Below are positions 12,111-25,300 of a DNA stretch of 64,000 bases, in pieces. Position numbers and translations under genes: made by a program. Source of the stretch: Hetaerina americana (lineage: Eukaryota > Arthropoda > Insecta > Odonata > Calopterygidae); assembly GCA_022747635.1 (NCBI GenBank), contig JAKTNV010000003.1, forward strand, positions 51,958,857 to 52,022,856. The letters run 5' to 3'. The notes beneath the pieces were generated by a model. The model worked only from the letters and a program-made list of their open reading frames with translations. It was not told the origin of the DNA and searched no databases. Every line of letters starts with the position of its first letter. Position 1 is the first letter of the stretch.

Positions 12111-12140
12111 AGAACTCTATTCGGTGACGAAACACAAATA

Positions 12141-13062
12141 CACAGGGTGCTTTCTAAAATTAATGCTTTTTCTTTTTCTAAAGTAATTCATTGAACAGAT
12201 TTGTGCAAACCCTTAAAATTCTTCAAAGTACTGTCCTTGGGCCTCTACACATTTTTCCAGCGACTCTGCCATGACCGGTGCGCACCATGGATGGCGTTTC
12301 CAGGGACATCTCGCATGGTCTCCGTCACGGCTGATTGGATATCTTCTATGTACGATAAACAGGTTCCTTTCAGGGCTGCAATAATCCGATGGAAGAAAGA
12401 GTAGTCTATTGGAGCGGCGTCAGGGCCATAATGGGGATTGGGCAGCGTTGGCACATGGGCTTTGGCCAGGAACTCGTGGACTCGTAGCGCGTTAAAGCAA
12501 GAAACGTTGTCGTCATGGAGTTACCAGGTAGCGGAGATGTCTTTTCTCGTCGTCATGACCCTTTTTCGGAGTCATTTCTGCACATCCACGTAGTAGGCAG
12601 CGTTAAATGTCTGTTCTTGAGGAACAAACTCATTATGGGCCTCTCCTATAATATCAAAAAATACAGTGAGCATTGTTTTCACTTTAAATTTGCTAATTCT
12701 TGCCTTTTTGGGCCTAGGAAACTGGTCGGTGAGCCACTCAGGGCTTTGGCGTTTATTTCTCGGTCGTATTAAAAAACCTAGGTTTCATCACCAGTAATGA
12801 CGTTGTCCAAATAATCAGGTTCATTTTCAGTGCGTGGCAAAGGTTCAGTTGAAATTTCCGCTCAGTTAGTCTTTCGTGACATCGCGGCGCGCGATTTACA
12901 ATAACGGACGTCCTGCCACTTTCATAGCTTGAAGGGGAGCACTGAAATTTATTTTGCGACAAAGCTTAGCGTCCCCCTACCTTCTTCAGGTGGTTTAATT
13001 CCACTCCAAGAAATAAGAGTGGCGCGGGGAATTCAATTGCATTACTTTTGAAACGCACGCTG
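12141..13062 (-). pseudogene. Mariner transposon, decayed, with TIRs and TA sites
   Basis: The element is bounded by 24- to 28-bp imperfect inverted repeats: CACAGGGTGCTTTCTAAAAT on the left, and CAGCGTGCGTTTCAAAAGTA reading inward from the right on the minus strand. TA dinucleotides flank both ends (12139-12140 and 13063-13064), as expected for Tc1/mariner. The minus strand encodes transposase pieces in order: ENEPDYLDNVITGDET with the first catalytic Asp (about 12780-12830), DDNVSCF with the second, and NPHYGPDAAPIDY with the third. Thirty-four residues separate the last two, the DD34D spacing of mariner. The Trp after GDET is a stop codon, other frameshifts occur, and most of the N-terminal DNA-binding domain is gone. 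At 922 bp it is shorter than the usual ~1.3 kb. Confidence 0.88.
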
Positions 13063-13131
13063 TATATATATATATATATATATCTATATATATATATTTA
13101 TATATATATATTTATATATATACACACACAT
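13063..13131. repeat. (TA)n microsatellite
   Basis: An interrupted TA tract that begins exactly at the TA target site of the mariner copy. Confidence 0.9.
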
Positions 13132-14274
13132 ATATGCATGCTACATAGCAGGCACTATTCCTCAGTGTGATATTTTGATCAAAATTGAGTTTTCTCCCTG
13201 CTTTCTGCTTAGCGAATTAATAAACTTAAAAAATAAATATTATTTCATCATCCTGTTATTATACTGGTACTGTAAAGAAAATTGAATGAGGCATATAAAA
13301 GTACATTTTTTTAAGAAAATTCCTCGCACGATTAATAGAAATTGTAACATTAGGCATACGGCTGAGTTGGGGAAAAGGTTATTTTCCAAAATGAAATAAG
13401 CTTTTTGCTCAGCGGAATATTCACAGTATTGTAGTTCCACTCTGATTCCCTTGCCCATCTAATTGTAAAATAATACATTTGGAATATGAGAGATATACTT
13501 ATAATGTAACTTATTGATGTATTTTCATTCTCTAGTATCAGGTTATTTAATTCATGCCAGCATGACTAGGTAAATCTATAATCAAATATGCGGATTTATC
13601 TGGTCTTCAGTATTCAAAATTTCCTAAATTCAAGATACCAATAGCGAATATAGTATCTTTCTAAATAAGGAAGTGAATTGTTACGTTTTATCCCTTTAAC
13701 CCTAAAAAAATTTTTTCACTAACTTATTGGTTAAATAACCCTATCGATGGTTTTAGAAACATGAAGACCACTGTGCCGTGCGATAGGGTCGGATGAATAC
13801 GATGGGATACCGTCTATGCGATGGACATATGTGCGCCTAGCAACCTCGCAATTGTTTCACGCCGTGCAAAAGCCGTCTCCTCCCACAATTTCGTGGACAA
13901 AAGAAGAGAGAAACATGTCCTAAGCGAGAGACCATGCGGAAAATTGACTCATGCTTTAATACACACGAGGGGATCGAGGCCGGGATAGTGTTTGGGAGAT
14001 GTTTTAAAGGCGCTCGTGAAAGAGTCCGAGAAAATTCAATCGATTGTCCACTGGACTCGAGGGAAGAGAAGAGTGGAGTGGCCGTGAACTCCCGTGGACC
14101 GTGGAAATGTAAGGTGGCAAGAAAAAATTCAGAGAAGGATTTTATTCAATAATATTTCACTGGATGTATATACTTCGAGTATCGAGTCAACGGTGACGAG
14201 GCAGTGAATGCTTGTTCGATGATGTAGAATTTCCAGAAAATCTGCTTCTGAAATCTGCTATTATATATACAGTG

Positions 14275-14276
<2 letters not shown>
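13132..14276. other. No gene seen; GC-richer part at 13.77-14.12 kb
   Basis: The first 600 bp are AT-rich background. From about 13770 to 14120 the G+C content rises and a 72-codon open frame starts at 13934 (+). It has no recognisable domain and no convincing splice signals. The segment may be conserved non-coding DNA; comparison between species would be needed to tell. Confidence 0.35.

Positions 14277-14318
<42 letters not shown>
14277..14318. repeat. (TA)n microsatellite
   Basis: About 40 bp of TA repeats followed by a short TTTA run. Confidence 0.9.
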
Positions 14319-14321
<3 letters not shown>

Positions 14322-16100
14322 TTATTTAGTTATTAGAGGTACAGTAACCTCCAATTTTCTTCTACCTTGATTTGCATGAATTGTTTTTGTTAAATACTAA
14401 ATATTGTTACTAATAGTAATTTATTTTATTTTAAATTAGGTATTTTATATTTTTCATGAAAATAGTTACCTATTATGATATGGCATATCTATACAGTGTG
14501 TCTACAGGCAGATTTCCTAATTTTTGAAAGATATTCCTTCTATGAAAGATATTCCTTCCATATAGAGGAGTATATTCCATTCCTGTAGAGTATTTTCATT
14601 TTTTCATCTAGCTTTAGACAGTTTCTCTAAGATTTTTAGTTGTTTATTTATTATTATATTTATTTTTGTAGTATCAGTGGATCCCCAGAGTTATATCATG
14701 TATTAAAATACTCTCAACTAGTGCCAAATACTTTATTTTTATGACATTCAGACTTAAAAATCTAAACTAAACTAAATTAAAGTAATGTAGTGAACTTGAC
14801 GAGGGACATAATTTAATTTATTTATTTTAAATATATGCTAACCAAAGTTAATATTTTCATTTTTGATTACGTCAAGTAATTATGTGTATTTAATTGTTCC
14901 AGTATGGGGCAATTACAGTTATTGGTGGGGTACTGTAGGCGGTAATGTAAATGAATCTGTAATTGAATATCCATAATGTCAGGGGTTTTGTGTTTTACAC
15001 ATGTGATTTTGAATTTTTCTTATTAATAACGAGATTATTATCTTATACCTGTGTACTGATATTATATAAGTCAATTTTCATACCCTGAATAGCTGCTTTT
15101 AGTTCCTTATGATTCGATATCAACAATATCAACTCGCAGAAATGACAGCACTTGAATACGTACGAGTAATTTATACATATTATAAAGAGTAAAGGGCCGA
15201 GAAAAGATCCTTGTGGCACATCTGCTGTGAAGATCTCATGATTTTCACTTTATACATTATTTTTTAGTGACTATATTTATATCCTTTAAATAACTAGAAA
15301 ACCAAAAATGAACTCCTATACAGTATAATTTTTTAAATAAATTATTGTTATATGCTGCGTCCAAAGCCTTCTATCTATTATAGATATCCTCTGATATGTT
15401 CACAACTTGTTCAACGGCTTGTGCGACCAAGTTTAAGCATTTAAATTATTATTACATCGGACGAAACTTTGATTAAGCAATTTGATCACAAATATCACAA
15501 ACTTCGTAAAATTTTAATTTTGTTATAATGCGGTGAAATATACACGAGAGATACGGAAGTATACCAAAAATATGACCTCATTAGATTATAGTTTGACTCG
15601 TTTGAGAAATTTCCGTTATTTGCATATTATTTTGTGGTTTTTTCCATAGAAGCGGTATTTGGTAAGATACTCCCCAAATATGGGGTTGTTTAGTTCACTT
15701 CAAAACTTCTTATATTTTCAAATTATGCCTAGGGTATGATTCGTTATAGTATACTAAGTTTATAGGTCTATATAAATAATTTGGTAATTATTCAATAACC
15801 ACTGATTCATAGTGCGTGAGGAAAAATTTAGCATCGCTGATCTTTCAGATCTTCCTGAATAAATACTGCTTTGATATTCTATAAATGTCCTGGCAACTTC
15901 TACCTCAGCTCACAGAGAGACATAGGACTGAGGAGTCATGCAAACTACCAAAGGAGTGAAAAACAGCATCACTACAAGGTGATCCCTTATACGTCGAATA
16001 TGCTGGACCTTCCACAACATTTGCCTTCGAAATAATTGAGAATAACAATGGAAGGCATCAATTCACTTTTCGAACTCTCTCTCATTCGGGGAAAGCCTTC
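14319..16100. other. AT-rich DNA, no gene seen
   Basis: The only local structure noted is an 18-bp direct repeat, GAAAGATATTCCTTCTAT and a near copy, at about 14525-14560. Confidence 0.4.
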
Positions 16101-16440
16101 ACGTCTTGGTACAGATCCTTTACATAATACTCATTTTAGAGTGCGCAGACTATCGTGAAATGCATGGCGGAAAAATCCACAGTTCTTCGCCTACGATGGG
16201 ATACATTTGGGAGGGGAGGGCCCGGGGGATGAATTACTCGGTTCAGACGGGGAGGATCGTTTGCGGAGAAATGCTAGGAGCAGGAGAGTCCGGAGGGGAT
16301 GGGGTCGGCGACGGATTCGTGCGGTTGTCGCTACTGGATAAGGTCAAAAGCCGGCGCGCCATCCTAATCCATCGATTTGTATGACTCGCCGGGGAAAGCA
16401 AACACCCCGAGAGAATCATATGCACTTTTGCAGCTAAGCG
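16101..16440. other. GC-rich island, no identified product
   Basis: G-rich on the plus strand, with CpGs and sites such as GGCGCGCC. A 92-codon frame runs on plus and a 60-codon Pro/Ser-rich frame on minus. Neither resembles a known family. It could be an unidentified exon or a regulatory island. Confidence 0.35.
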
Positions 16441-18029
16441 ACTTCATATAGGAAAGGTGATGTTTCTCAAGAAAGAGGATTTCGTGATGTGAAAAGGTAC
16501 TTACTAAATGTACCTTTTTTTTCTCGAAATCTTTATTCTTAGGCTAATATAAATCCATTTTCTTACACCAATTCAACGGAAAATATCAAGAGTGTACTTC
16601 CAATTCTGGGCCCAACACTGAATTCATAGTCACATGTGTTTTTACCAAAGGGCAATGCTATTCAGTCAAATGTTATTTTCAAATCATATCAGTTTCAATT
16701 AAATGTCTACTGAAAGAAAAATATGAAGACCAATCGGATCATACCCTGTGAAAACAGAAAGCACAGGGGAGTCATAATTGGTTGTTAGTGCATATAATGA
16801 CTCTTCAAGGAGTTAACTCCAAGGAATTGGCGGAAATGTAATTAATTAATGCAATAAGGGTTCACGAATTAATTACAGAACATTTTCCTATCTCATTATT
16901 TCGCATTAAAAAGGAGCAGACTTTATGATATATTTAATACATCGATACTACCAGTGGAAACACTGTAATAATGAGTTCTACAATGTATATAGTTTGGTTT
17001 GGAAATGAGCGATGTACAGATTTCCTCGGAAATTCTTTTGAAAAACTTACCATTTTTTAAATAAGTCTTTGGAGCCTTGTTGAAAGCATGTTAAGTTAAT
17101 TGATTTTCTCCGGAGTGAGTTTTAGCGTTTAGATGTAGCGTTAAATGCACTTGTCGTGATTCATTGCATCCGTTGTAGTTCTCCTGCTACCCATACAACT
17201 CGGCCAAAAGGTATGGGGGATTTAGCAGAGGATCTTATTTGGCCCTCCACCACGAAGCCCATAAAATTTGTGTACTCCGATGCTTGCGGAAATATTCGGA
17301 GAACATTTAAACGGAAAAAAACGGAATTCTACCAAGGAAAGTTTTGGAAATTGAACCAACCTTCAAACTTACAGGAATACACTTGAACCGCCACTGTAAG
17401 GCTACGCTTTAAGTGGCGATTGAGTTAAAAATTATTTTAGGTAACTAATTAAATTTAAATGTCAGTTAATATTTACCTCTAAAGATACACTTTCATTGCG
17501 ATAGAAAATACAATTCCAGAAGATTTGTTTGGTTTTACTTTTATTTTTTTCCACTCCAAAGTTGGGTAAACTAGGCGGCATTTGACTAAACGCTACTACG
17601 CTGGCCTTCCTCTTTTCCCATCCTCTGTTCTTCTCGCTATGCTGGTCATATTTTGTGGTAATTTACAAAAAAATTTATTTGCACGCTCATCATTAATTAC
17701 TGCAGAAAATAACCAAAATGCGTATAATAATTCAATATATTATCTTACCCTGTTATAAAAATGAAGGAATAAACAAATAAGAATATACATCCGTTTTATT
17801 TTTCTTGATATCCTTTAATATTCATCATAATCAAGCATTTTGGGTTCAAAATCTCTAATTAAAAGATAAATTACATATATTTCTTCAAATGACATTAATA
17901 CTTTTCCAAATGATAGCATTAAACACATTTAGATATTTCTTTCGCCTCTCTTACCTTATACTCCCATATGCCTTTTAAGTAAACCTTAAAAAGTAATAAT
18001 AACCGTAATAAAGGAAGTTATGTTGCCTC
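16441..18029. other. AT-rich DNA, no gene seen
   Basis: A 76-codon plus-strand frame at 17156-17386 has no family resemblance. Nothing else stands out. Confidence 0.4.
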
Positions 18030-18840
18030 AACCTGTACTATGAGGGAATGAAAGTCGGCGGACAGTTCATAAGGTCAATTAGGTTTGCTGATGATCAAGT
18101 ATTAATTTACCAGCCAGCGAAGGGGTTGCAGGCATTGCTGAGCGGATTGGAGGATCAGTGATTTAGATATGGGATGAGGAGAAATTAAACAAAACAAAGG
18201 TTATCAAGTTTTTGATAAATAGAAAAGCTAAGTTTTAACATTAAAATAGCAATTCATAAATTACAGCAGGTGGAACAGTTATCATATTTCGGAAGTATAA
18301 ATGGACAAAGTAATAGAGACGTAAGGCAAAGAATTGCTTTAGGAAAATAACCTTTCACTAGGAGAAGGAATAGGGGCGTCGAGTAGTGATGATACGAAAC
18401 AGCTCGTCAATACTGATATGGAGCTTGATTTTATGCGGCGCAAAAATATGGAAATTGAAGCAAGATGATAGTTGAAGTTTGCAAACTATTGAAATGTGGG
18501 TTTGAAGATAAAAATAAACGGTGAAATATACAGGAAGGAAAAGAAAAGGGGAGGTGGTAATCATGGTGGGGGAGGAGAGTAGATTGTTGGGAGAAATCAT
18601 AATGAATCATTAAAGATGGATCCGGTGAATTTTGATTGGAAATGATATGCTGAAGATTGTGACAGAGGAGAGAACGTTTGGCAAACGAGGGGCAGGAAAG
18701 GGATAGGGATGCTGGATGGAATGAAGTGAGAAAGGAAGTATTTAAGATAGGCGATTAAATAAATCGTTGTTTCATTGCGTAGGTTGTGTCCATTCAAAAC
18801 CTACCTTTACCGGTATATTACCGATAACATTAACTCTTAC
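18030..18840 (+). pseudogene. Non-LTR retrotransposon RT remnant (LINE family A)
   Basis: The plus strand encodes the RT palm region. GMKVGGQFI leads into IRFADDQVLIY, with the FADDQ motif at 18084-18098, followed by GLQALLSGLE and YGMR, the typical non-LTR order. Downstream, decayed pieces match the C-terminal part kept intact at 33.6 kb (EMGFEDKN-like and GRMLGKQGKE-like regions). The copy ends with the family 3' hairpin, CCTACCTTTACCGGTATATT (about 18803-18825). Many stops and frameshifts show it is dead. Families of this type are often annotated in arthropods as endonuclease/reverse transcriptase or craniofacial development protein 2-like; the exact clade is not certain. Confidence 0.8.
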
Positions 18841-18900
18841 ATACGACTTAAGAGATCGTGCAAGAGCATGCATACATTTTCTAGGTGATGTCGGCAACAA

Positions 18901-19818
18901 GGTCTGTCCTAAAAGTAGTAGGACGGAGTTCATAAAAAAAAATCTTTGCCAGAATTAATATATTTTCTCAAAAGTTTTGGAAGGAGCATCCTTGTGCGTC
19001 CACACGCTGCTGCTAGGGGGTACGCCATCGTACGCCTTAGGGAAGGCGGCGCCCGGAATACTGCTTAACTCCCTCGTCACGGCCTGTTGTAACGCTTCTA
19101 CCGAGTGACATCCTTTTAGCGCGGATTTGAGATGGGAAAATAATAAGACGTCTGGTGGGGCATTGTCCAAAAAATGTGGATCCTCATTCAATTATCTGTA
19201 GACGAGATACTCTTGGCAAATTCGCGTGCTAGTTTCCTGTTGTTCGTTCGAGACCAGTCGCAGCACCAACTTCGCACACACCTTTCTCAGGCCCATGTTT
19301 TCGCTCAAATGTCGATTTACGTCACTTTTAGGGATGCTAAGTTCATCAGATAACATGCGGGGACACAATCTGCAATCCCTGCCCAACAAAGCCTCAACTT
19401 TTGGAAGACTTTCGTCCCTTTTTGAGATCGAAGGACGTCGTGAATGCTCGGCGTCCTCAACATCTTTTCTACCTTCACGAAACAACTTGGGCCATTCAAA
19501 AATACACAACTAATCCATAAAGTCATCACCATAAGTTGTATTAAGCCTGTTATGAGTCTCTTTCCCGGTTTTTCCCAGCTTAACGAAACATTTGGTTGCG
19601 TAGCGCTGCACCAATAACCGGTTCATGACAGAGCGTAACGAGGTCAGCTTATAGAGGGATCGCAAACGAATAATCCGCTCTCCTCAAAGACTGGTAGTGA
19701 ACTACCTCTGGTCTCCGGCCTTTTCTGAGACTTCCTTGTCTCGAAACCAACCAGAGAAACCGCCGCCCGTCCGTCCGCTTATCCGGGAAAAACAGGTCAT
19801 ACTGCTTTGGAATAGACT
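18901..19818 (-). pseudogene. Mariner transposon with internal deletion
   Basis: The minus strand reads as a mariner transposase. It starts with MNRLLVQRYATK at 19626 and runs through CIFEWPKLFREGRKDVED and LRKVCAKLV, both hallmarks of the N-terminal DNA-binding domain. It is broken by two in-frame stops, near 19510 and at 19192-19194. Then NEDPHFLDN is joined directly, in frame, to APPDVLLFSHLKSALKG, which belongs near the C-terminus. About 120 residues, including the catalytic aspartates and GDE segment, are therefore missing. The ends (GGTCTGTCCTAAAAGTAGTA on the left and a related inverted sequence ending near 19818) match those of the copy at 50710-51335. Confidence 0.88.
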
Positions 19819-21065
19819 TTGCATTCCTGAGGTGATGTTGCCGTCGTATTCTCGTGGAAAAAGGGAAATAGTATTAAATTAAACTTCATACCATAAATAA
19901 TGATACTTGTTACTTTTCTGCCCGCAAAGAACTAATTATTACAGTTTATATATAACGGTATATAATTAAGTATTAGCCATTTTTTATTCATCAAAATGCA
20001 ACAGCAATATATTTTGAGCTATTTACTTGATGGAAATGTTGACCTTTGTACCTACAAATTATATCTGTTACACTGTAATTCCCTCACAAAGATTCAACTA
20101 ATTTTCTAAATTATTTTATGTATTAACTCTTTGACATTTTATGGGTAGTTTTCAGCACTTTTTCCTTAAAATTGTGTTATTTATATTGCGTATTTATCTT
20201 TTCGACGCGGAAACTAAATATTTCTCCTTAAACCTTGTATCCTCTTGCTACAAACAAATTTCTGATGATCTCCTGCTATTTCCCGTGGTGATAAAAGTCT
20301 GTCCCGAGGCTCATTTGCGAAACTCTCATCATAAAGAGAATTTTACGAATTTTATGGATGGAGATATTGCAAGACCGTAGTACTAAAAGATTAAGCTATT
20401 TCGAAATTTTAATTTAATGTCGTTATAATAAAGCATTACATTAGGCTCTCCTATCAATTTAAAAATAACTGTCATAGTGGTCTAGGGATATGATATAGTA
20501 AGTTTAATATTTCGTATTGATCAAAAATATCCAGAATCACTATGTTACAATAAATGCATACCATTTGATCTCTAATCAACTAGCAAGAAGGACCTTTACG
20601 GAAAAATATGGCTATGATAGTTATGATTTACGTGCGAAAAATCTATATTAGTAGTCCAATCACGTCGCAAATCCACAGTGAGACGTACGTTTCATTTTAT
20701 TTGAATCGTCAGCTGTTAAGGTTATGGATCACTTATATTCAACACATAATTTTGGATAAAAATATTTTTGCTTGTACGCATGATTTTTTATTTCTGATCA
20801 TAATATGTTTGATATATTCTTACCTGGTACGTCCCTTAAAAAATAATTGGATATATTTTCTTAACTCTTAATGATGCAGTTTAATCCATTTAGATTACAT
20901 CCAATAAAGAGCATAAGAATATTTTTGCACGAGTTTTAACACATATAGTATTTGTTCGCATATCAAATCCCTGGAATAAAATTTTTATTTCATGGAATCG
21001 GTTTCATTGTTCTGTCTTTGCTATCTGCTTTATGCTTGTCTATACATGTATGTATATGCACATAC

Positions 21066-21067
<2 letters not shown>
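19819..21067. other. AT-rich DNA, no gene seen
   Basis: Short chance open frames only. No repeat or domain was recognised. Confidence 0.4.

Positions 21068-21139
<72 letters not shown>
21068..21139. repeat. (TA)n microsatellite
   Basis: About 70 bp of pure TA repeat immediately left of the large palindrome. Confidence 0.95.
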
Positions 21140-21143
<4 letters not shown>

Positions 21144-21173
21144 GATTTCGAAGAAGTAACACGGAAGTGTTGA

Positions 21174-21410
21174 ATAACAAGCTTTGACAGCAACAAACAA
21201 TATACGAACACATAAAAAGACCACTCACACGTCATTTCTTGATAATTTCGACGGGATTCAACTCCGTCTTCATCGGAAGAAGTTGAAGTAATGAAGTTAC
21301 TTCTGCTTCTTCCGATGAAGACGGAGTTGAATTCCGTCGCAATTATCAAGAAATGACGTGTGAGTGATCTTTTTATGTGTTCGTATATTGTTTGTTGCTG
21401 TCAAAGCTTG

Positions 21411-21414
<4 letters not shown>
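21174..21414. repeat. 241-bp near-perfect palindrome, Penelope-type hairpin module
   Basis: Arms of 118 bp (21174-21291 and 21297-21414) are reverse complements with about five mismatches around a 5-base centre. Each arm carries ATAACAAGCTTTGACAGC at its outer end, a TAAAAAGACCACTCAC box, and an inner GC hairpin (GACGG...CCGTC) flanked by CCGATGA and GAAA (GCAA in one arm). This is the layout of a head-to-head pair of Penelope-like terminal fragments. (TA)n lies on both sides. Confidence 0.85.
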
Positions 21415-21455
<41 letters not shown>

Positions 21456-21456
21456 T
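21411..21456. repeat. (TA)n plus (AC)n compound microsatellite
   Basis: About 25 bp of TA followed by about 20 bp of AC repeats, abutting the right end of the palindrome. Confidence 0.9.
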
Positions 21457-21719
21457 GTGTACACATATGTACACATACATAAATAAGTAAATTTTTATAT
21501 ACATAAATACAAGAGTATTACGCATTATTCAAAGAAGTCTTGATGAGATTTGCTATAATTATTCTCGATTCCATTAATTAGCAAAATTTAGATGTATTCA
21601 GTAGATTCGTGATATTACTGACCAATGACCAATGACTTTTCTATCATTTAAAATAGATAGAATAAGATATATTGTCTTCAGTAATATCTAAATCAATCTA
21701 AAGGAATCGGGAGGACTAC

Positions 21720-22340
21720 TGTAATTAACTTATGGCCGTGCGGCAGAGGGAAATCTGCTCACAAGGCTTGGGACAATCAAGGGTTGATGTCATTTCAGCG
21801 ACCATGGGTATAGCATGATTACGAAGGGTAGCGTGATCTCCGGAGGGAAGTCTGGGTCTCACGTTTTCCGCTTAGGGAAGGAGGTGGAGCAAGGATAGAC
21901 GCTGCGAAGACGTGCTAAATAGGCATCGAGTAGGGTAGAGACGTCATCAGAGGAACGCCGTAGTTGCTAGGGGCGTCATTGGAGCTGCTTCAAGCCAAGG
22001 GGAAGGGATTCAGTTTTGAATGGAGTTAGAATGTTAATGAGCTATTGAGATGGCTAACAAACTGGAGCCTTGGTGATGACCGCTGGATTAATCGTAGAGT
22101 GTTTTGGCACACGCAGAGAGGGGGGGGGGGGTTCATCTCCCCCGAAATTGGGTTAGGTGGCAAGGAGAACCCGACACGCGGGCACCATTTCACGGGCGAG
22201 GGTGAGAGTTAGTGCCCTGGCGAGTTGATGGCTGGAACGAGAGGAAGCGGTATGTGGATGTGTGTTAATACCCGCGCTGCATAACAACACCATCCCGCTA
22301 TGTCGTCGGTGCCTTAATTACCCAGATTAATGGCTTTGTT
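21720..22340. other. GC-richer region with poly-G tract
   Basis: Roughly 600 bp richer in G+C than the surroundings, with a run of about 12 G near 22120 and a cluster of TAAT cores at about 22312-22335. No open frame of note lies here. It may be conserved non-coding or promoter-like sequence; nothing in the sequence proves it. Confidence 0.35.
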
Positions 22341-25300
22341 GCTTGACAAGAGATTAGTGTTTTTTCTCTTACGGATCACGTTGTAATTATAGTGTGGAGT
22401 TAATTAAGGTAAGAAAAACAAATTGCTCTTGCAATTAATAAGTGGTGCCACGTATGAAACTAAAACTGGAATGTCACTTTCATTAAATTACTCTACCAAA
22501 GCTATACCTACCAGATGTTGATAGTATTGTAATGATGGTCGTAAATAGTGAGTATTATGTGTACCATGCACAATTAACGGGGAGAGGAGCTACTTTCAGT
22601 AAATCAGGTCTTGCGGCCACTGATTAGCGCGAAAATTCCATTTTCAAATTCTCATGCATAAAACTGAGATTGAAGTTTAAACTTGAACTGAAGTTTTTTA
22701 AAAACTTATAATTAAATACGTGTTTTGTAAGCTTTGATGGAAATTTTGGAGCCATTATGAAGCATATATTTGAATCCTTACCGTATGTTGAATATTTTAA
22801 AAAGAGGATCGTCCTTCATAAAAATCAATTATCAGCAATTTGTACTCCTGGTGAACATAAATTGCATAACCTTTGAATTCCTCATTGGATATACCTTCGC
22901 CCTCTCAAATACACATAAATATAATTATATCTATCAAGCCAATGTGGTTCAAATATCAAAGTTTTTAAGCTCTACCTGTAGGATCGAATACCGTAAAAAG
23001 ATGACACTTCCAGATAAAGTAACAAACAGCACATCAAATGCAGGTTTAAAAAAAAGCAGTTTGCGCTCATACCTCTCATCAGCCCAAAAAAATTGAAATG
23101 GGGCCATATTGTACCATCTCGCCACTCCTGTTCTTTATTTAGTTCATTACTTTCCCAACTTTTTCTTTTACTTTATTCACGAATGCCCAAAGCAGTTTTT
23201 CATTGCCTTCAAAATCATTCTGCGAATTGTCCACCTTTGCTGTCGTATTTGTCCTTTACTTTATTTAATAAAATTTGAAAAAAATCATTATTTTTCACTT
23301 TATAAATGCCATGTGCTCTTTGTCAAGCTTCCTCTCTCTCTCATATACCTCTTTATTTGCACTGGCAAAGTGCTTTACCTTTTTATTTCACCATTCACGA
23401 TCTTCAATTTTCCGAATCACAACTATCACTGACCCAAATATCGTCGCTTTTAAAATCCTTCAAATATCTTTCAAACATTAATATTTTATTGATTTATTCT
23501 CATTTCACCTGCCTCAGGTTCAGATTACCCTCAGAAAGGTTTTACTATTGCCATCATAGACTTGTGTCCCCCAGCTCCTCGATTTTTATCTTACTTTTGA
23601 TGACTTACGCTCTCTAAATCTTCTTTTAGACCATCTTTCTCTTCATTCATGTTCCCCTGATGCTTACTATTCATTTCACTGTGGTCACACTCATTCGGTT
23701 AGAGAAACTTAGGAGATCCTAATGTTTGTCAAAAGCTCTCTCAATCAAATCAAAGTTTCAAACCTAGCTATTCAGTATTCTGTCACCAACTCCTGACAAA
23801 AATACCAAAACCTTGCCATCAACATTATCACCTAAATTCACCTTGTAATAATTTCACCAAACACCTCTTTCTTCATTACATGCATACCCATAATATACGA
23901 ACAATTAGGGCCGACGCCACGCTAGCATTAACAACAATTGTTTTCACTATTTTAATCTAGCTAGTCTTTAAGGATGATGATGACCATCACACGTACCGTG
24001 CCCTACCAAAGGTATTATTGGTGTAACAAAAAACTATTATTTCGGAAATTATACAAAAATTAATAAGTTAAATCATATAAAATTAATAATAGCTACAGCA
24101 TATACTTTAGAACATACTTGTCGAATTCTGGAATCATTTTGTTCATGATTCTTGTTTTCAAGTAAATATTCACAAAATCCTTGAAATTATTTTGCACATT
24201 TCACTCGACTATACAGAAATTAACGCTAATTTAAACACCTCATTCAATTTTATTCATTATCCATTTTTACATTTAATCCTCCGTAGTTTACTGCCTGCGA
24301 ATTAAGTTTGTAGTCCTAAAGCATATATTACTCTTACAGCATTGCTTAATATAGCAATAGTTGTTAATTAAAATTTTGTTGTTGTCAGGACATTATCTGC
24401 TGCTTACCGTTTGGATTAACTTCGATTTCTTTAGTTCCAGTTGATTTCGTTGAGCCAATTTGTAACCCTAAATTTTTCAAATACAAGAAAAACATTTTTT
24501 AAGGTAAGAATTTAAATAATAAATAATTAGTTGAGTCACAAGCCTAAAACAATTGAATACGGAATGCAATTAAGTTTTTCTAGCATCGATTCCTCAAATT
24601 AATTCCATAAAACCTACTTAATCACCAAAGTAAACCCTTCCATTTTCGCCATAGAAATCTTAAATAGTAAATAGAGGCTTGGAGTAATTAAACACCCCAG
24701 TAATAACGAACTTGAGCGTTGGTGAACCTTTTCAAATCCTTTTCTTTACACACTGCCCACTTTAATTCAATGGTGCGGACTCACCACTTGAAATTTACGG
24801 CATTTCAGCAAGGCATGCTCGTTAGAAAAAAGGCAGAAAGGTCAAAAATCCGGGAAGTGAACGCAGGCCAAATCCATATTAGAAATCGGGTCAAGAAATG
24901 AGTGGAAAAATGATAAAAGTCATCATGAAACGAAATAAGAAGTAGACGGGGATAATTACGAGAATAATTGTTAAGGGGATTAGCGTGAGATGGTAGAGGA
25001 GGTGGACGGTCGTATAGTGAGAATATGAAAAGACAAATGGTGGCCATTATTCCTCGAGTCCTGTAACCTTCAGTTATTTCGGCCAAAGGAGTTACGAGGG
25101 GAGTTAGTGAAGGCAGGGTGAAGTGGAGAATCGGGAGAGAGCCTTTGAAAGGCATTGGTCCCACGCGCGTAATCATGCGAGGAACCCTCTTTTGAAATTC
25201 GGAATGTTAAGCAGACGAGAGTGGCGGAAAGCATAATAGTAAACAAGAAGTTTTTCTTCCCCTCCACCCTGGATTTACTTGGGCGTCAGAATATAGAGTA

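Noticed and set aside
12201..12404. Plus-strand frames inside the 12.1-kb mariner
   Set aside because: Antisense to transposase motifs that are clear on the minus strand.
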